Assembly (NCBI GenBank): GCA_038062935.1
Contig: JBBTWG010000030.1
Coordinates: 1 to 40,651, forward strand
Source of the DNA: JBBTWG01 sp038062935
GTDB taxonomy: Bacteria; Patescibacteriota; Gracilibacteria; UBA1369; UBA12463
Length of the DNA stretch: 40,651 nucleotides
Reading direction: 5' to 3'
Shown: positions 30,997 through 38,375 of the stretch, one piece after another
Layout of the letters: every line of letters begins with the position of its first letter
Position numbering within the stretch: the first letter of the stretch is position 1
The notes under the pieces: model-generated
What the model was told of the DNA's origin: nothing
The model's database searches: none
The model's input: the letters and a program-made list of their open reading frames with translations, nothing else
Translations under genes and position numbers: made by a program

Positions 30997-31974
30997 ATGT
31001 CACTGGATCATCGTTCTAGCTCATTTGATGCATTTGCTGATTTGAAACCCCACCACGTTGCGGATAGCAGCGACGATTCTGTCGCCTTGTATCTTATTCC
31101 TGATGGAAAAGAGCCCACAGGAAAGAGATGTTTTTTTCGTCATCTTGATGGTCCGATGGTGAAATCTTTCGATAAAGTTCCTTATTTCGATAAATCTTTT
31201 CAGGTTTTTGTGCTTCATTTTATTGATGGGACATGTCAGAAATATTTTATTAATCTGCGTGCTCGACCTGTTCAATTTCTTGCTGAAAGTGACTTTCGTG
31301 CTCTTCATGAAGATCAATCTTCCGTAGCTCAAGATTCTGAATCTGGACCAGGATATCTTTCTGCTACCCTTGCTTCTCTTCAGAGTATCCATACTTCTTT
31401 CAATAATATTCTTCGAGATTCCCGTGGTGGTCTTGTTTATTTTCTTGTTGCGGCCGGCTTAATTGCTGCTGGAGCTCACCATCTCCTCTCTTCTTCGGAA
31501 GATTCCGATGTTTCCCGTGTTCCTCATTCGAGAAAATATCATCCACCTCAACCACTTCCACTTGCTGACGATTTTGCTTTTGACTCCAAGGAGGATCCTG
31601 AAAAAATGCTTCTTTTGCAGCTTTTTCATTCTCTCCAATTTGATCCTTTGAAAGGGATGCCTACATCCGCGTCCCTGGAAGGAATGCTCTCAACTCTTTC
31701 TTCTCTTCAGGATTCCGCATTGCCTCCACTTCGACTTGTTCTGGGCCCCAAGGGTGATAGTGTTGCTTCTCAATCTGTCTTTATTCTTCGTGGTTCGGAT
31801 CCTGTTATTTCTTTTTCTTCTCCCGGAACTGGATATTGCAAAATGACTTCTTCATTTTTTGGTGGCGATGTAGAAGTTCTTCATTATCGAGTCCTTTCCG
31901 ATGGTTCTGGTTTTTTGATGGACTCTTCTTCTTCGAAAGATGATCTTCATGATCCTGACAGTAGGATTTATTGA
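30997..31974 (+). CDS. Hypothetical protein with one membrane segment
   Basis: 325 aa. The N-terminal domain (about 1-110) is soluble with beta-rich stretches (KSFQVFVLHFIDGTCQKYFINL). A single membrane segment at about 145-163 (GLVYFLVAAGLIAAGAHHLL) follows, then a Ser/Pro/Asp-rich linker. The C-terminal domain has LPPLRLVLGPKGDSVASQSVFILRGSDPVISF. Orientation is not clear from the flanking charges. I recognise no family. The strong promoter suggests notable expression. It converges with yqeY, with 5 bp between the stop codons. Confidence 0.65.
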   Translation: MSLDHRSSSFDAFADLKPHHVADSSDDSVALYLIPDGKEPTGKRCFFRHLDGPMVKSFDKVPYFDKSFQVFVLHFIDGTCQKYFINLRARPVQFLAESDFRALHEDQSSVAQDSESGPGYLSATLASLQSIHTSFNNILRDSRGGLVYFLVAAGLIAAGAHHLLSSSEDSDVSRVPHSRKYHPPQPLPLADDFAFDSKEDPEKMLLLQLFHSLQFDPLKGMPTSASLEGMLSTLSSLQDSALPPLRLVLGPKGDSVASQSVFILRGSDPVISFSSPGTGYCKMTSSFFGGDVEVLHYRVLSDGSGFLMDSSSSKDDLHDPDSRIY

Positions 31975-31979
31975 GGAGC

Positions 31980-32429
31980 TTACTTCAACATTTCCTGCAC
32001 AATTTTGTTTACCAATGTGCCGTCTGCTTTGCCTTTTACGTGCGGCATGAGAACTCCCATGACTTTGCCAAGTTCGGTTTTTGAGGTGGCGCCGGTTTGT
32101 GCGAGAACTTTCGTGACGGTTGCTCGGATTTCTTCTTCACTCATTTGTTGTGGGAGATATTTTTCGATGATTTTGATTTCTGCTGCTTCTTTTGCGGCGA
32201 GTTCTGGACGATTTCCTGCGGTGAATTGTTCGAAAGAGTCTTTTCGAGATTTGATTTCTTTGCCAACGATTTGGATGACTTCTTCTTCGGTAGCGTCCTT
32301 TTTCTCTTTTCCGGAGACTTCGAATTTCATGACGGCGGCTTTCAACATGCGGAGCGTGTCCGTGACTTCCTGATTTCTGGCTTTCATGGCTTCCATGAGG
32401 TCTTTTTGGATCTGTTCTTTGGTATTCAT
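31980..32429 (-). CDS. yqeY: GatB/YqeY domain-containing protein
   Basis: 149 aa, full family length. It starts QIQKDLMEAMKARNQEVTDTLRMLKAAV and continues with EEEVIQIVGKEIKSRKDSFEQF, then IIEKYLPQQMSEEEI and the C-terminal tRNA-binding-like GKVMGVLMPHVKGKADGTLVNKIVQEML. This is the stand-alone YqeY form, related to the tail of GatB; an involvement in tRNA-dependent amidation or tRNA binding is assumed for the family but not shown. It diverges from the 127-aa gene upstream of pyrH. Confidence 0.93.
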   Translation of the reverse strand: MNTKEQIQKDLMEAMKARNQEVTDTLRMLKAAVMKFEVSGKEKKDATEEEVIQIVGKEIKSRKDSFEQFTAGNRPELAAKEAAEIKIIEKYLPQQMSEEEIRATVTKVLAQTGATSKTELGKVMGVLMPHVKGKADGTLVNKIVQEMLK

Positions 32430-32505
32430 GGTTCATAACGTATCAGATTTTTTTCTGTGCCGCAAAATTTTCTTTTTTTTCGTGTCTTGTGATATATTTT
32501 TCTGG

Positions 32506-32889
32506 ATGAAAGAAATTCGCATTGTTGACCGGCCGAAGGGAAAATCGAACGATATGCGGGACGTGGCTCCAGATCATTCTTTTGAAGTACGTCCGTTGGA
32601 TTCGTCGGAGGAGGGGAGTTCTGCTCCTGTTTCTGCTGAAGATCGACCTCCAACCGAAAAAGTGAAAGTGCGTTTCGATAAATTTGTACAGCTTGTAGCG
32701 ACTCATAATTTCGATGAAGTGCTGGAGCAAAATGCAGGTGAAGAGATCGTTTTGAGTTCGAATCTGCTTATGGATTTGGCGAATGCGCATGAAGATAAAT
32801 CTGATCCGAGTCGCAAGACCCAAATGATCTTCATTGTGGGCATGGTGCTTGGAATTGGTGCCGCATATCTTATTTTTAAGTTTCTTTAA
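32506..32889 (+). CDS. Tail-anchored hypothetical protein upstream of pyrH
   Basis: 127 aa from the ATG at 32506. An upstream in-frame extension would overlap yqeY on the other strand and encode an unlikely Phe-rich segment. The protein is acidic and disordered at first (EVRPLDSSEEGSSAPVSAEDRPPTEK), then helical (VRFDKFVQLVATHNFDEVLEQ). It ends with one membrane helix (MIFIVGMVLGIGAAYLIFKFL) at the extreme C-terminus, typical of a tail anchor. No family is recognised. The stop is 2 bp before the pyrH ATG, so it leads the pyrH-frr-rseP operon. Confidence 0.65.
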   Translation: MKEIRIVDRPKGKSNDMRDVAPDHSFEVRPLDSSEEGSSAPVSAEDRPPTEKVKVRFDKFVQLVATHNFDEVLEQNAGEEIVLSSNLLMDLANAHEDKSDPSRKTQMIFIVGMVLGIGAAYLIFKFL

Positions 32890-32891
32890 AA

Positions 32892-33605
32892 ATGGCTTCT
32901 CGTTCACTCTATCGCAGAGTAGTTCTGAAACTTTCTGGAGAAATTTTGCAGGGAGATCAAGAATCGGGTATTTCTCCGACGGCTCTTCGTGGTTTCTGTG
33001 GTGAAATTGCTGAGCTCGCCAAGTCGACACAGTTTGTGATCGTCGTAGGCGGTGGAAACTTTTGGAGGTTTCGGGATCATGAAGATGTCGCTCTTGACCG
33101 TACTGTTTCTGACAACATGGGAATGCTCGCGACGGTGATGAATGCGACGGCTCTCGAGAGTACTTTTGCTTCTCTCGGAGTTCCTGCTGTTTGTTTTTCT
33201 GCGATTTCTATGCCGAAGGTTCTCGATGATTATACGGCTCGTGCTGCGATCTCTGCACTGGAAGATGGAAAAATCGTCATCAGTGCTGGAGGAACGGGGA
33301 ATCCTTTTTTCTCGACGGATTCTGCCGCGGCACTGCGGGGTTTGGAATTGCATGCAAATGTTGTTTTGAAGGCGACGAATGTGGATGGAGTTTATGATTC
33401 CGACCCTCATAAAAATAAGAATGCCAAACGTTTCCCAAAAGTATCTTTCAAGGAAGTTCTCGAAAAACAACTTCACGTCATGGATCTCACAGCGATTTCG
33501 CTCTGCCAAGAAGGAAAACTTCCGATTTATGTCTTCGATATGCAAAAAAAAGGTAATTTGAAAAAAGTTCTATCAGGAGAAAACCTCGGAACTCTCATCT
33601 CCTAA
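32892..33605 (+). CDS. pyrH: UMP kinase
   Basis: 237 aa, amino-acid-kinase fold. It starts RVVLKLSGEILQG and continues with FVIVVGGGNFWRF (usually GGGNIFRG, slightly diverged here) and ALDRTVSDNMGMLATVMNATAL. Next are SAGGTGNPFFSTDSAAALRG, KATNVDGVYDSDP and the end MDLTAISLCQEGKLPIYVFDM. It phosphorylates UMP to UDP with ATP and is usually a hexamer regulated by GTP and UTP. The next gene is frr, the common bacterial order. Its stop codon lies inside the heptad array before frr. Confidence 0.95.
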   Translation: MASRSLYRRVVLKLSGEILQGDQESGISPTALRGFCGEIAELAKSTQFVIVVGGGNFWRFRDHEDVALDRTVSDNMGMLATVMNATALESTFASLGVPAVCFSAISMPKVLDDYTARAAISALEDGKIVISAGGTGNPFFSTDSAAALRGLELHANVVLKATNVDGVYDSDPHKNKNAKRFPKVSFKEVLEKQLHVMDLTAISLCQEGKLPIYVFDMQKKGNLKKVLSGENLGTLIS

Positions 33606-33633
33606 ATCCTTAATCCTACATCCTAAATCCTAG
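33606..33633 (+). repeat. Heptad array, AATCCTA family, before frr
   Basis: Units AATCCTT, AATCCTA, CATCCTA, AATCCTA occupy about 33606-33633, preceded by a TCTCCTA-like unit that contains the pyrH stop. The array ends 5 bp before the frr ATG. The last three units equal those before groEL and the aminotransferase gene. Confidence 0.85.
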
Positions 33634-33637
33634 TTCT

Positions 33638-34192
33638 ATGTCCGATATTCTTCCCCAGGCTGAAAAAGGTTTCGAAAAAGCACTCGAACATCTCCGCTCC
33701 GAATTTGCTCGTCTGCAGATTGGTCGTGCAAGTGCGGCGCTTGTGGAGGGGATTAATGTTGAAGCGTATGGCAGTTCTCAGCCTTTGAAAGCGCTTGCGA
33801 GCGTTTCTGTCCCTGATTCTCGCACGCTTCAGATTCAGTGTTGGGACAAATCGGTGATGAAAGATGTCGAGAAGGCGATTCAAATTTCTGGATTGGGAAT
33901 TAATCCTGTGAATGACGGAATTTATATTCGTTTGAATTTTCCTCAGCTCACCGAGGAGCGACGAAAAGAGCTTGCCAAAGTCGTATATCGCTATAGTGAG
34001 GAAGCGAAAATTGCGGTGCGTAATGAACGGCAACAGGCGATGGGAAAATTTGACGGTTTGAAAAAAAGCAAAGAAATGGCAGAAGATGAATATCATGGAT
34101 GGGTGAAGCTCTTGCAAGACAGAGTTGATCAATTCAATAAACTTATCGATGAAGCGGCGCGTAAAAAAGAGGCTGATGTTCTCACGATTTAG
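33638..34192 (+). CDS. frr: Ribosome recycling factor
   Basis: 184 aa, the normal length. It begins ILPQAEKGFEKALEHLRSEFARLQIGRASAALVEGINVEAYGS. DSRTLQIQCWDKSVMKDVEKAIQISGLGINPVNDG and RLNFPQLTEERRKELAKVVYRYSEEAKIAVRNERQQAM follow. These are the standard domain I three-helix bundle and domain II. It splits post-termination ribosomes together with EF-G. Its leader is a heptad array rather than a Shine-Dalgarno. rseP starts 42 bp downstream. Confidence 0.97.
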   Translation: MSDILPQAEKGFEKALEHLRSEFARLQIGRASAALVEGINVEAYGSSQPLKALASVSVPDSRTLQIQCWDKSVMKDVEKAIQISGLGINPVNDGIYIRLNFPQLTEERRKELAKVVYRYSEEAKIAVRNERQQAMGKFDGLKKSKEMAEDEYHGWVKLLQDRVDQFNKLIDEAARKKEADVLTI

Positions 34193-34213
34193 TCCTCCGG
34201 GAATTTTTACTTT

Positions 34214-34234
34214 CTCACTCACCTCACTCACCTC
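34214..34234 (+). repeat. Tandem CTCACTCAC repeat before rseP
   Basis: The 9-bp unit CTCACTCAC occurs twice (34214-34222 and 34223-34231), followed by CTC and the rseP ATG at 34235. It is pyrimidine-rich like the heptad arrays and takes the position of a ribosome binding site. Confidence 0.6.
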
Positions 34235-35848
34235 ATGTCACTTTTCCTCACGATCCTGGTCTTTATTTTGATTTTCTCTCTTCTGGTTTTGATTCATGAA
34301 CTTGGCCATTTTTGGGCTGCAAAGAGAGCCGGAATTCGTGTCGAAGAATTTGGTTTTGGACTTCCTCCGAGAGTGTACGGGAAGCGATTTGGTGAAACTC
34401 TGTATTCTATTAATTTTTTTCCTTTCGGGGGTTTTGTGCGTCTGTATGGTGAAGATGCGCATACGGCTGCGGCTCTGAAAGACAAGCGAAGTTTTGCCGG
34501 AAAACCTCTTCGTCAGAGAATCCTCGTGGTGATCGCTGGAGTTCTCATGAATTTTCTCCTCGCAATTTTGCTCCTGACGTTCGGTTTTTCTTTTGGAATT
34601 CAGTCGCTTCTCATCGGTCCCGATGATGTTTTTCAGGCTATTGATAGCGGAAATTTGCAAATTCAATCTGGTCTCGTCGTGAAAGATGTCGAGGGTGGTT
34701 CTGATGCACAAAAAGTTGGTTTTCAGAAAGGGGATACGATTGTTTCTCTCAACCACGATGCGGCCTTTGATTCTTCTCTTTTCCAGAAACTTATGCGGAG
34801 TGATTCAGAAAAGTTTTTTACTGCTGGAGTACTTCGTGGAAAAAGTTTTTTTGATTTCAAGATTGAACCTTCCGGTCGTGATTTTGGTCTTCAGTTTTAT
34901 GAACATTTTGTCCTTCCTCGTCTTGTTTTTTCTCGGCTTCAGGTGGATTCTCCTTTTGCTCATGCCGGTGTTCAGCCCAACGATGTTCTCCTCAAAGTAA
35001 ATGGTCGAAACATTTTTTCTCTTGATGAATATCACCGTTCTACTCAAGGTCAAAAGCACTTCTCTATCACTGTTTCTCGAAACCTTTCTGAGATGACTTT
35101 TGATGTTTTTTCTACTGATATTGGTTCAATTCTTGTTTCTGAAGTTGCTTCTGACAGCCCTGCACAGAAAGCGGGATTGATCCAGAATGATCTCGTAGTT
35201 CAGGTGGAACGACAAGATGTTCCTTCCGCACAAGAGGCAACTCGATTGATCATGGAAAATCGTGAGAAACCAGTTCAATTTCTCGTTGATCGCAACGGTC
35301 AGCTTCTCACTTTTTATGTTCAACCAAATGAAGATGGGAAAATTGGTGTCGTTCTTTCTCCGCTCCTGCGCGGTTCTCTTCAGAATGATTTTTATTCCAC
35401 GGGTCTTCTGACCTCTGTGACTTTTGTGAAGAATGTTCAATATCCTTTCCCGCAATCTTTTCTTCATGCTTTCAAAGAAACGTATCGTCTCGGTATCTCG
35501 ACTGTCGTTATGTTTGGAAATTTGGTGGGGCAGCTCGTTACTGATTTCTCTGTTCCAGAAGGCGTTTCTGGTCCGGTTGGGATTGCCCAAATGACAGGAG
35601 TTTTTGTTCACGAAGGATTCTTTTCACTCGTTCGTTTCACTGCACTTTTGTCCTTGAGTCTTGCGGTCATGAATTTGTTGCCATTTCCGGGATTGGATGG
35701 CGGAAGACTTCTTTTTCTCGTGATTGAGTCAGTGCGTGGAAGGAGGCTTTCGGCGCATATTGAACAGCTCATTCATACTATTGGATTTGTGCTTTTGATG
35801 GTGATGATTTTTGTGGTGACGTGGAAAGATGTGATGCGGTTGTTTTAA
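34235..35848 (+). CDS. rseP: Site-2 intramembrane metalloprotease RseP/MmpA with two PDZ domains
   Basis: 537 aa. The first membrane segment carries the zinc-binding HELGH (His21, Glu22, His25) in LVLIHELGHFWAAKRAGIRVEEFGFGLPPRV. A further hydrophobic segment near residue 100 (ILVVIAGVLMNFLLAILLL) has the conserved GPxxN-like part. Two PDZ domains follow (about 135-205 and 225-360, the second with VASDSPAQKAGLIQNDLVVQ). The C-terminal active-site segment NLLPFPGLDGGRLLFLVIE supplies the third metal ligand. It cleaves membrane proteins such as anti-sigma factors or signal peptide remnants. It ends exactly at a 200-bp near-palindrome. Confidence 0.95.
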   Translation: MSLFLTILVFILIFSLLVLIHELGHFWAAKRAGIRVEEFGFGLPPRVYGKRFGETLYSINFFPFGGFVRLYGEDAHTAAALKDKRSFAGKPLRQRILVVIAGVLMNFLLAILLLTFGFSFGIQSLLIGPDDVFQAIDSGNLQIQSGLVVKDVEGGSDAQKVGFQKGDTIVSLNHDAAFDSSLFQKLMRSDSEKFFTAGVLRGKSFFDFKIEPSGRDFGLQFYEHFVLPRLVFSRLQVDSPFAHAGVQPNDVLLKVNGRNIFSLDEYHRSTQGQKHFSITVSRNLSEMTFDVFSTDIGSILVSEVASDSPAQKAGLIQNDLVVQVERQDVPSAQEATRLIMENREKPVQFLVDRNGQLLTFYVQPNEDGKIGVVLSPLLRGSLQNDFYSTGLLTSVTFVKNVQYPFPQSFLHAFKETYRLGISTVVMFGNLVGQLVTDFSVPEGVSGPVGIAQMTGVFVHEGFFSLVRFTALLSLSLAVMNLLPFPGLDGGRLLFLVIESVRGRRLSAHIEQLIHTIGFVLLMVMIFVVTWKDVMRLF

Positions 35849-36040
35849 AAACTTTGAGAGCTCCAAATCCATTTTTGCGAAAAAGTGCTCGGTCTGCGAC
35901 CAAAATAAGAGTATTTTGGCTAAAAATCGAATAGCAAGCTATCCGATTTTTTTTACGCCAAAAACTCTTGTTTTGGATCCCGCATCCCTTCGCAATTTTT
36001 TCCCAAAAATGGATTTGGAGCTCTCAAAGTTTTTAAAACA
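35841..36040. repeat. 200-bp imperfect palindrome downstream of rseP
   Basis: The left arm (from 35841) and right arm (to 36040) are reverse complements over roughly 95-100 bases each, with a few mismatches and small gaps. The outer 37 or so bases are almost identical when inverted: TGTTTTAAAAACTTTGAGAG, then CTCCAAATCCATTTTTG. The centre is ATAGC-AA-GCTAT at 35931-35942. The left arm includes the rseP stop codon. It would form a long RNA or DNA hairpin. It may be a miniature mobile element or a bidirectional terminator; no gene is inside. Confidence 0.85.
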
Positions 36041-36074
36041 GCTTTTTCTTAACATTTGTATACCGTTTTCGGCA

Positions 36075-36099
36075 TGTCTTATGTTTTGGGTACTTGCCA
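36075..36099. repeat. 25-bp segment repeated at 31-55
   Basis: 24 of 25 bases match the segment at the window start. A TATAAG follows both copies after 8-11 bp. It lies between the palindrome and the gene at 36143. Confidence 0.75.
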
Positions 36100-36130
36100 A
36101 TATTAGATTTATAAGTGATCTATTTTCTGG

Positions 36131-36136
36131 TATAAT
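36131..36136 (+). promoter_or_regulatory. -10 box directly before the gene at 36143
   Basis: A perfect TATAAT ends 6 bp before the ATG, predicting a leaderless transcript. No clear -35 is visible. Confidence 0.5.
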
Positions 36137-36142
36137 CATCTG

Positions 36143-36730
36143 ATGACTGAAGTAAAAAATACAAATCGTGAAAAGCCCTCCCCCTCCTTTAGGGGTGCAG
36201 AAGTGCAAAATGTGCATGAATGGAAACATGAGGTAGATGAAATTGCAAGCACAATCGCTGCGAAAAATTTGCCTCAAGTTTTGGAGCTCATGAAAAAAGA
36301 TGACCGATTGATTGGAGATGCCAAGAGAGTGGAAAAACTGATTTCCGAGGAAGTTTTAGATGATACTGATACAAAACTTTTAGCTATTGGTTTATTTGTA
36401 TTGCGTGAAAAATCTCCTTGGCATCCGATAAAATCAGGCTTGAAGGTTTTAAAAGGAGGGAGACAACGAATGGAAAGTGCCTTTGAACCAAGTGGCTGGG
36501 CAAATTGCTATGACATAGCAGCGATTGTGCGCGAATTAGCAAAAATGTATGGAATTGAAGGCAAGCTTCATGGAAAAGGTTTGTCGCATGCGCATTTTGA
36601 AACAGAAGACGGTAAAGTTTCAGATCCTATGTATGGGTGGATGAGGGGAGGGCTTTTTCAAACCAAAGAAAAATTTGAGGCTCATAAGAAAGAAATGGGC
36701 TTACTTAAAAGGATGGGCATAAAAAAATAA
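36143..36730 (+). CDS. Putative transglutaminase-like cysteine protein
   Basis: 195 aa, soluble. A charged N-terminal half precedes a segment with a transglutaminase-like layout: Cys122 at the start of a helix (WANCYDIAAIVRELAKMYGIEGKL), then His149 or His151 (LSHAHFE), then Asp161 (GKVSDPMYGW). The order Cys-helix, His-strand, Asp-strand and the spacing fit the papain/transglutaminase fold. The match is by pattern only and I do not recognise the exact family. The upstream palindrome and shared 25-bp segment suggest a recently rearranged locus. dnaA follows 128 bp downstream. Confidence 0.5.
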   Translation: MTEVKNTNREKPSPSFRGAEVQNVHEWKHEVDEIASTIAAKNLPQVLELMKKDDRLIGDAKRVEKLISEEVLDDTDTKLLAIGLFVLREKSPWHPIKSGLKVLKGGRQRMESAFEPSGWANCYDIAAIVRELAKMYGIEGKLHGKGLSHAHFETEDGKVSDPMYGWMRGGLFQTKEKFEAHKKEMGLLKRMGIKK

Positions 36731-36795
36731 TTGCCTTTTTGTTTTGCTCGGCAGGAGCAAGGAAAACGACGCTTGCTACGGCACTAAAAAATCAC

Positions 36796-36825
36796 TTGAA
36801 TCTCATCCTCCATACTCGCTAGTAT
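36796..36825 (+). promoter_or_regulatory. Probable dnaA promoter
   Basis: -35 TTGAAT (36796-36801), an 18-bp spacer, and -10 TAGTAT (36820-36825), 33 bp before the dnaA ATG. No TTATCCACA-type DnaA boxes are visible here. Confidence 0.45.
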
Positions 36826-36858
36826 GAACCCTGCGTTTCCCGCTCTATTTTTTTATTT

Positions 36859-38286
36859 ATGACTGATCAGAAAGATCTTTGGCGAGCTATTCTGCAGAAG
36901 CTTGAGGTTACGGTTCCCCGAAACCATTTCGTGACTTGGTTTCAGAATACGGGGATTGTGAATTTTGAGGCTGATGTGCTTGTGATTGGATTTCCGAATG
37001 CTTTTGCGAAAGAGTGGGTGGAACGTCATTATGGTGCGAAAATTACGACTTTGGTGAAAGATTTGATTCCGACGCTTTCTCGTGTTGTTTTTGAGATTGC
37101 GGCGTCTTTTGCGAATGGCGATGATACGAAAACGGTACCATTAGAAGGTGTTTTGCCTGCTGAGAAAAGTATTCGAAAATTGCCGAATTCTCGGGAACTG
37201 AAAATTGATGGGAATCTCCGGAGCCGAATGCTCAATAATCGCTATACACTTGATACTTTTGTTGCGGGAAGAAACAACCGGTTGCCACACGCGGCTTGTA
37301 CTGCTGTAGGGCACCAGCCGAGCGGCATTTACAACCCACTTTTTCTCTATGGAGATGTTGGGCTTGGGAAGACTCATCTTCTTCAGGCGACGGGGAATGA
37401 AATTCTTCGAAATTATCCGAAACATCTCATTGTGTACATCACTTCTGAGCATTTTGTGAATGAAGTGATTCAGGCGATTCGGACGAGGAACGTGAAAGAA
37501 TTCAAGGATCGATATCGAAAAGTGGATTGTCTGATGGTGGATGATGTTCAATTTTTTTGTGAGAAGTCTTCGAGTCAGGAAGAATTTTTTCATACGTTTA
37601 ATGATCTGTATGACGCGAATAAACAGATTATTCTCACGAGTGATCGTGCTCCGAAAGATCTCGAGGGACTGGATGATCGTCTCAAAAGTCGCTTTGGGAT
37701 GGGTATGGTGACGGAAGTGATTCCGCCGGAATATGAGACGCGTATCGCGATTTTGCAGAATATGTGTCAGGAAAATGCTTTGATTATTGATCAGGAAATT
37801 CTTTCGTGTATTGCCTATCATGTCGAGAAGAGTGTTCGTGATCTAGAAGGGGTTTTTAAAAGTCTCATGGCTATTGTCCAGCTGCAGAAAACTGTTCCAA
37901 CTTTGAATGATGCGCTTGATTTGGTGCGTCAATTGCATGGTGCAAAAGAGACTTCTCCTGATCATCTCTACCGTTCGCCAAATCCGAGTCGTCGTTTTGT
38001 TCGTGACAGTGGAGAAATTTTGTCGGTGGTGGCGAAATATTTCAGGCTTTCGAAAGAGGACATTATGAGCGATGATCGTCGCAAAGAGATTCTGATCCCG
38101 CGCCAAATTTGTATGTATTTGATCCGTCAGGAGCTCAATGAGGCGTATGAGAAGATTGGTGTTGAATTTGGTGGGAAAAATCATGCGACAGTGCTGCATG
38201 CTTGTAATAAAATTGTGGAAATGCTGAAGCAGGATCAACGTTTGGTTCGAGATGTGCATGAGATCAAGAAAGAGCTCGGTCTTTAA
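36859..38286 (+). CDS. dnaA: Chromosomal replication initiator protein DnaA
   Basis: 475 aa, normal length. Domain I starts LWRAILQKLEVTVPRNHFVTWFQNTGIV. The short linker is followed by the AAA+ domain: LDTFVAGRNNRLPHAA, Walker A GDVGLGKTHLLQATGN, Walker B CLMVDDVQFF, sensor 1 LTSDRAP and the DDRLKSRFGMGM arginine-finger region. Domain IV has the DNA-binding helices with KEILIPRQICMYLIRQELNEAYEKIGVEFGGKNHATVLHACNKI, equivalent to the GGRDHTTVLHA signature. It opens the origin and recruits the helicase. No dnaN follows and I see no DnaA boxes nearby, so this is not an obvious oriC. Confidence 0.97.
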   Translation: MTDQKDLWRAILQKLEVTVPRNHFVTWFQNTGIVNFEADVLVIGFPNAFAKEWVERHYGAKITTLVKDLIPTLSRVVFEIAASFANGDDTKTVPLEGVLPAEKSIRKLPNSRELKIDGNLRSRMLNNRYTLDTFVAGRNNRLPHAACTAVGHQPSGIYNPLFLYGDVGLGKTHLLQATGNEILRNYPKHLIVYITSEHFVNEVIQAIRTRNVKEFKDRYRKVDCLMVDDVQFFCEKSSSQEEFFHTFNDLYDANKQIILTSDRAPKDLEGLDDRLKSRFGMGMVTEVIPPEYETRIAILQNMCQENALIIDQEILSCIAYHVEKSVRDLEGVFKSLMAIVQLQKTVPTLNDALDLVRQLHGAKETSPDHLYRSPNPSRRFVRDSGEILSVVAKYFRLSKEDIMSDDRRKEILIPRQICMYLIRQELNEAYEKIGVEFGGKNHATVLHACNKIVEMLKQDQRLVRDVHEIKKELGL

Positions 38287-38347
38287 TTTGTCGTAGAATT
38301 CTGGAAGATAAAGCTGTTTGAAGCTGGATTCTTCTCTCTTTTTGTGG

Positions 38348-38353
38348 TATAAT
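38348..38353 (+). promoter_or_regulatory. -10 box of the large gene at 38376
   Basis: A perfect TATAAT lies 22 bp before the ATG; TGGATT at 38325-38330 with a 17-bp spacer could be the -35. Confidence 0.45.
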
Positions 38354-38375
38354 GTGAAGATTTCTATTTTTCTCT

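Noticed and set aside
36075..36099. Xer dif site
   Set aside because: TTATGTT resembles half of a dif site, but the other half does not match and the second copy lies inside a coding region.
35939..36277. Minus-strand open frame of 112 codons
   Set aside because: It is mostly palindrome sequence and overlaps the gene at 36143; only the short ASTQNIRH similarity to the left protein is noted.
36731..36858. Replication origin next to dnaA
   Set aside because: No DnaA-box cluster or AT-rich unwinding region is visible in the gap, and dnaN is not adjacent.
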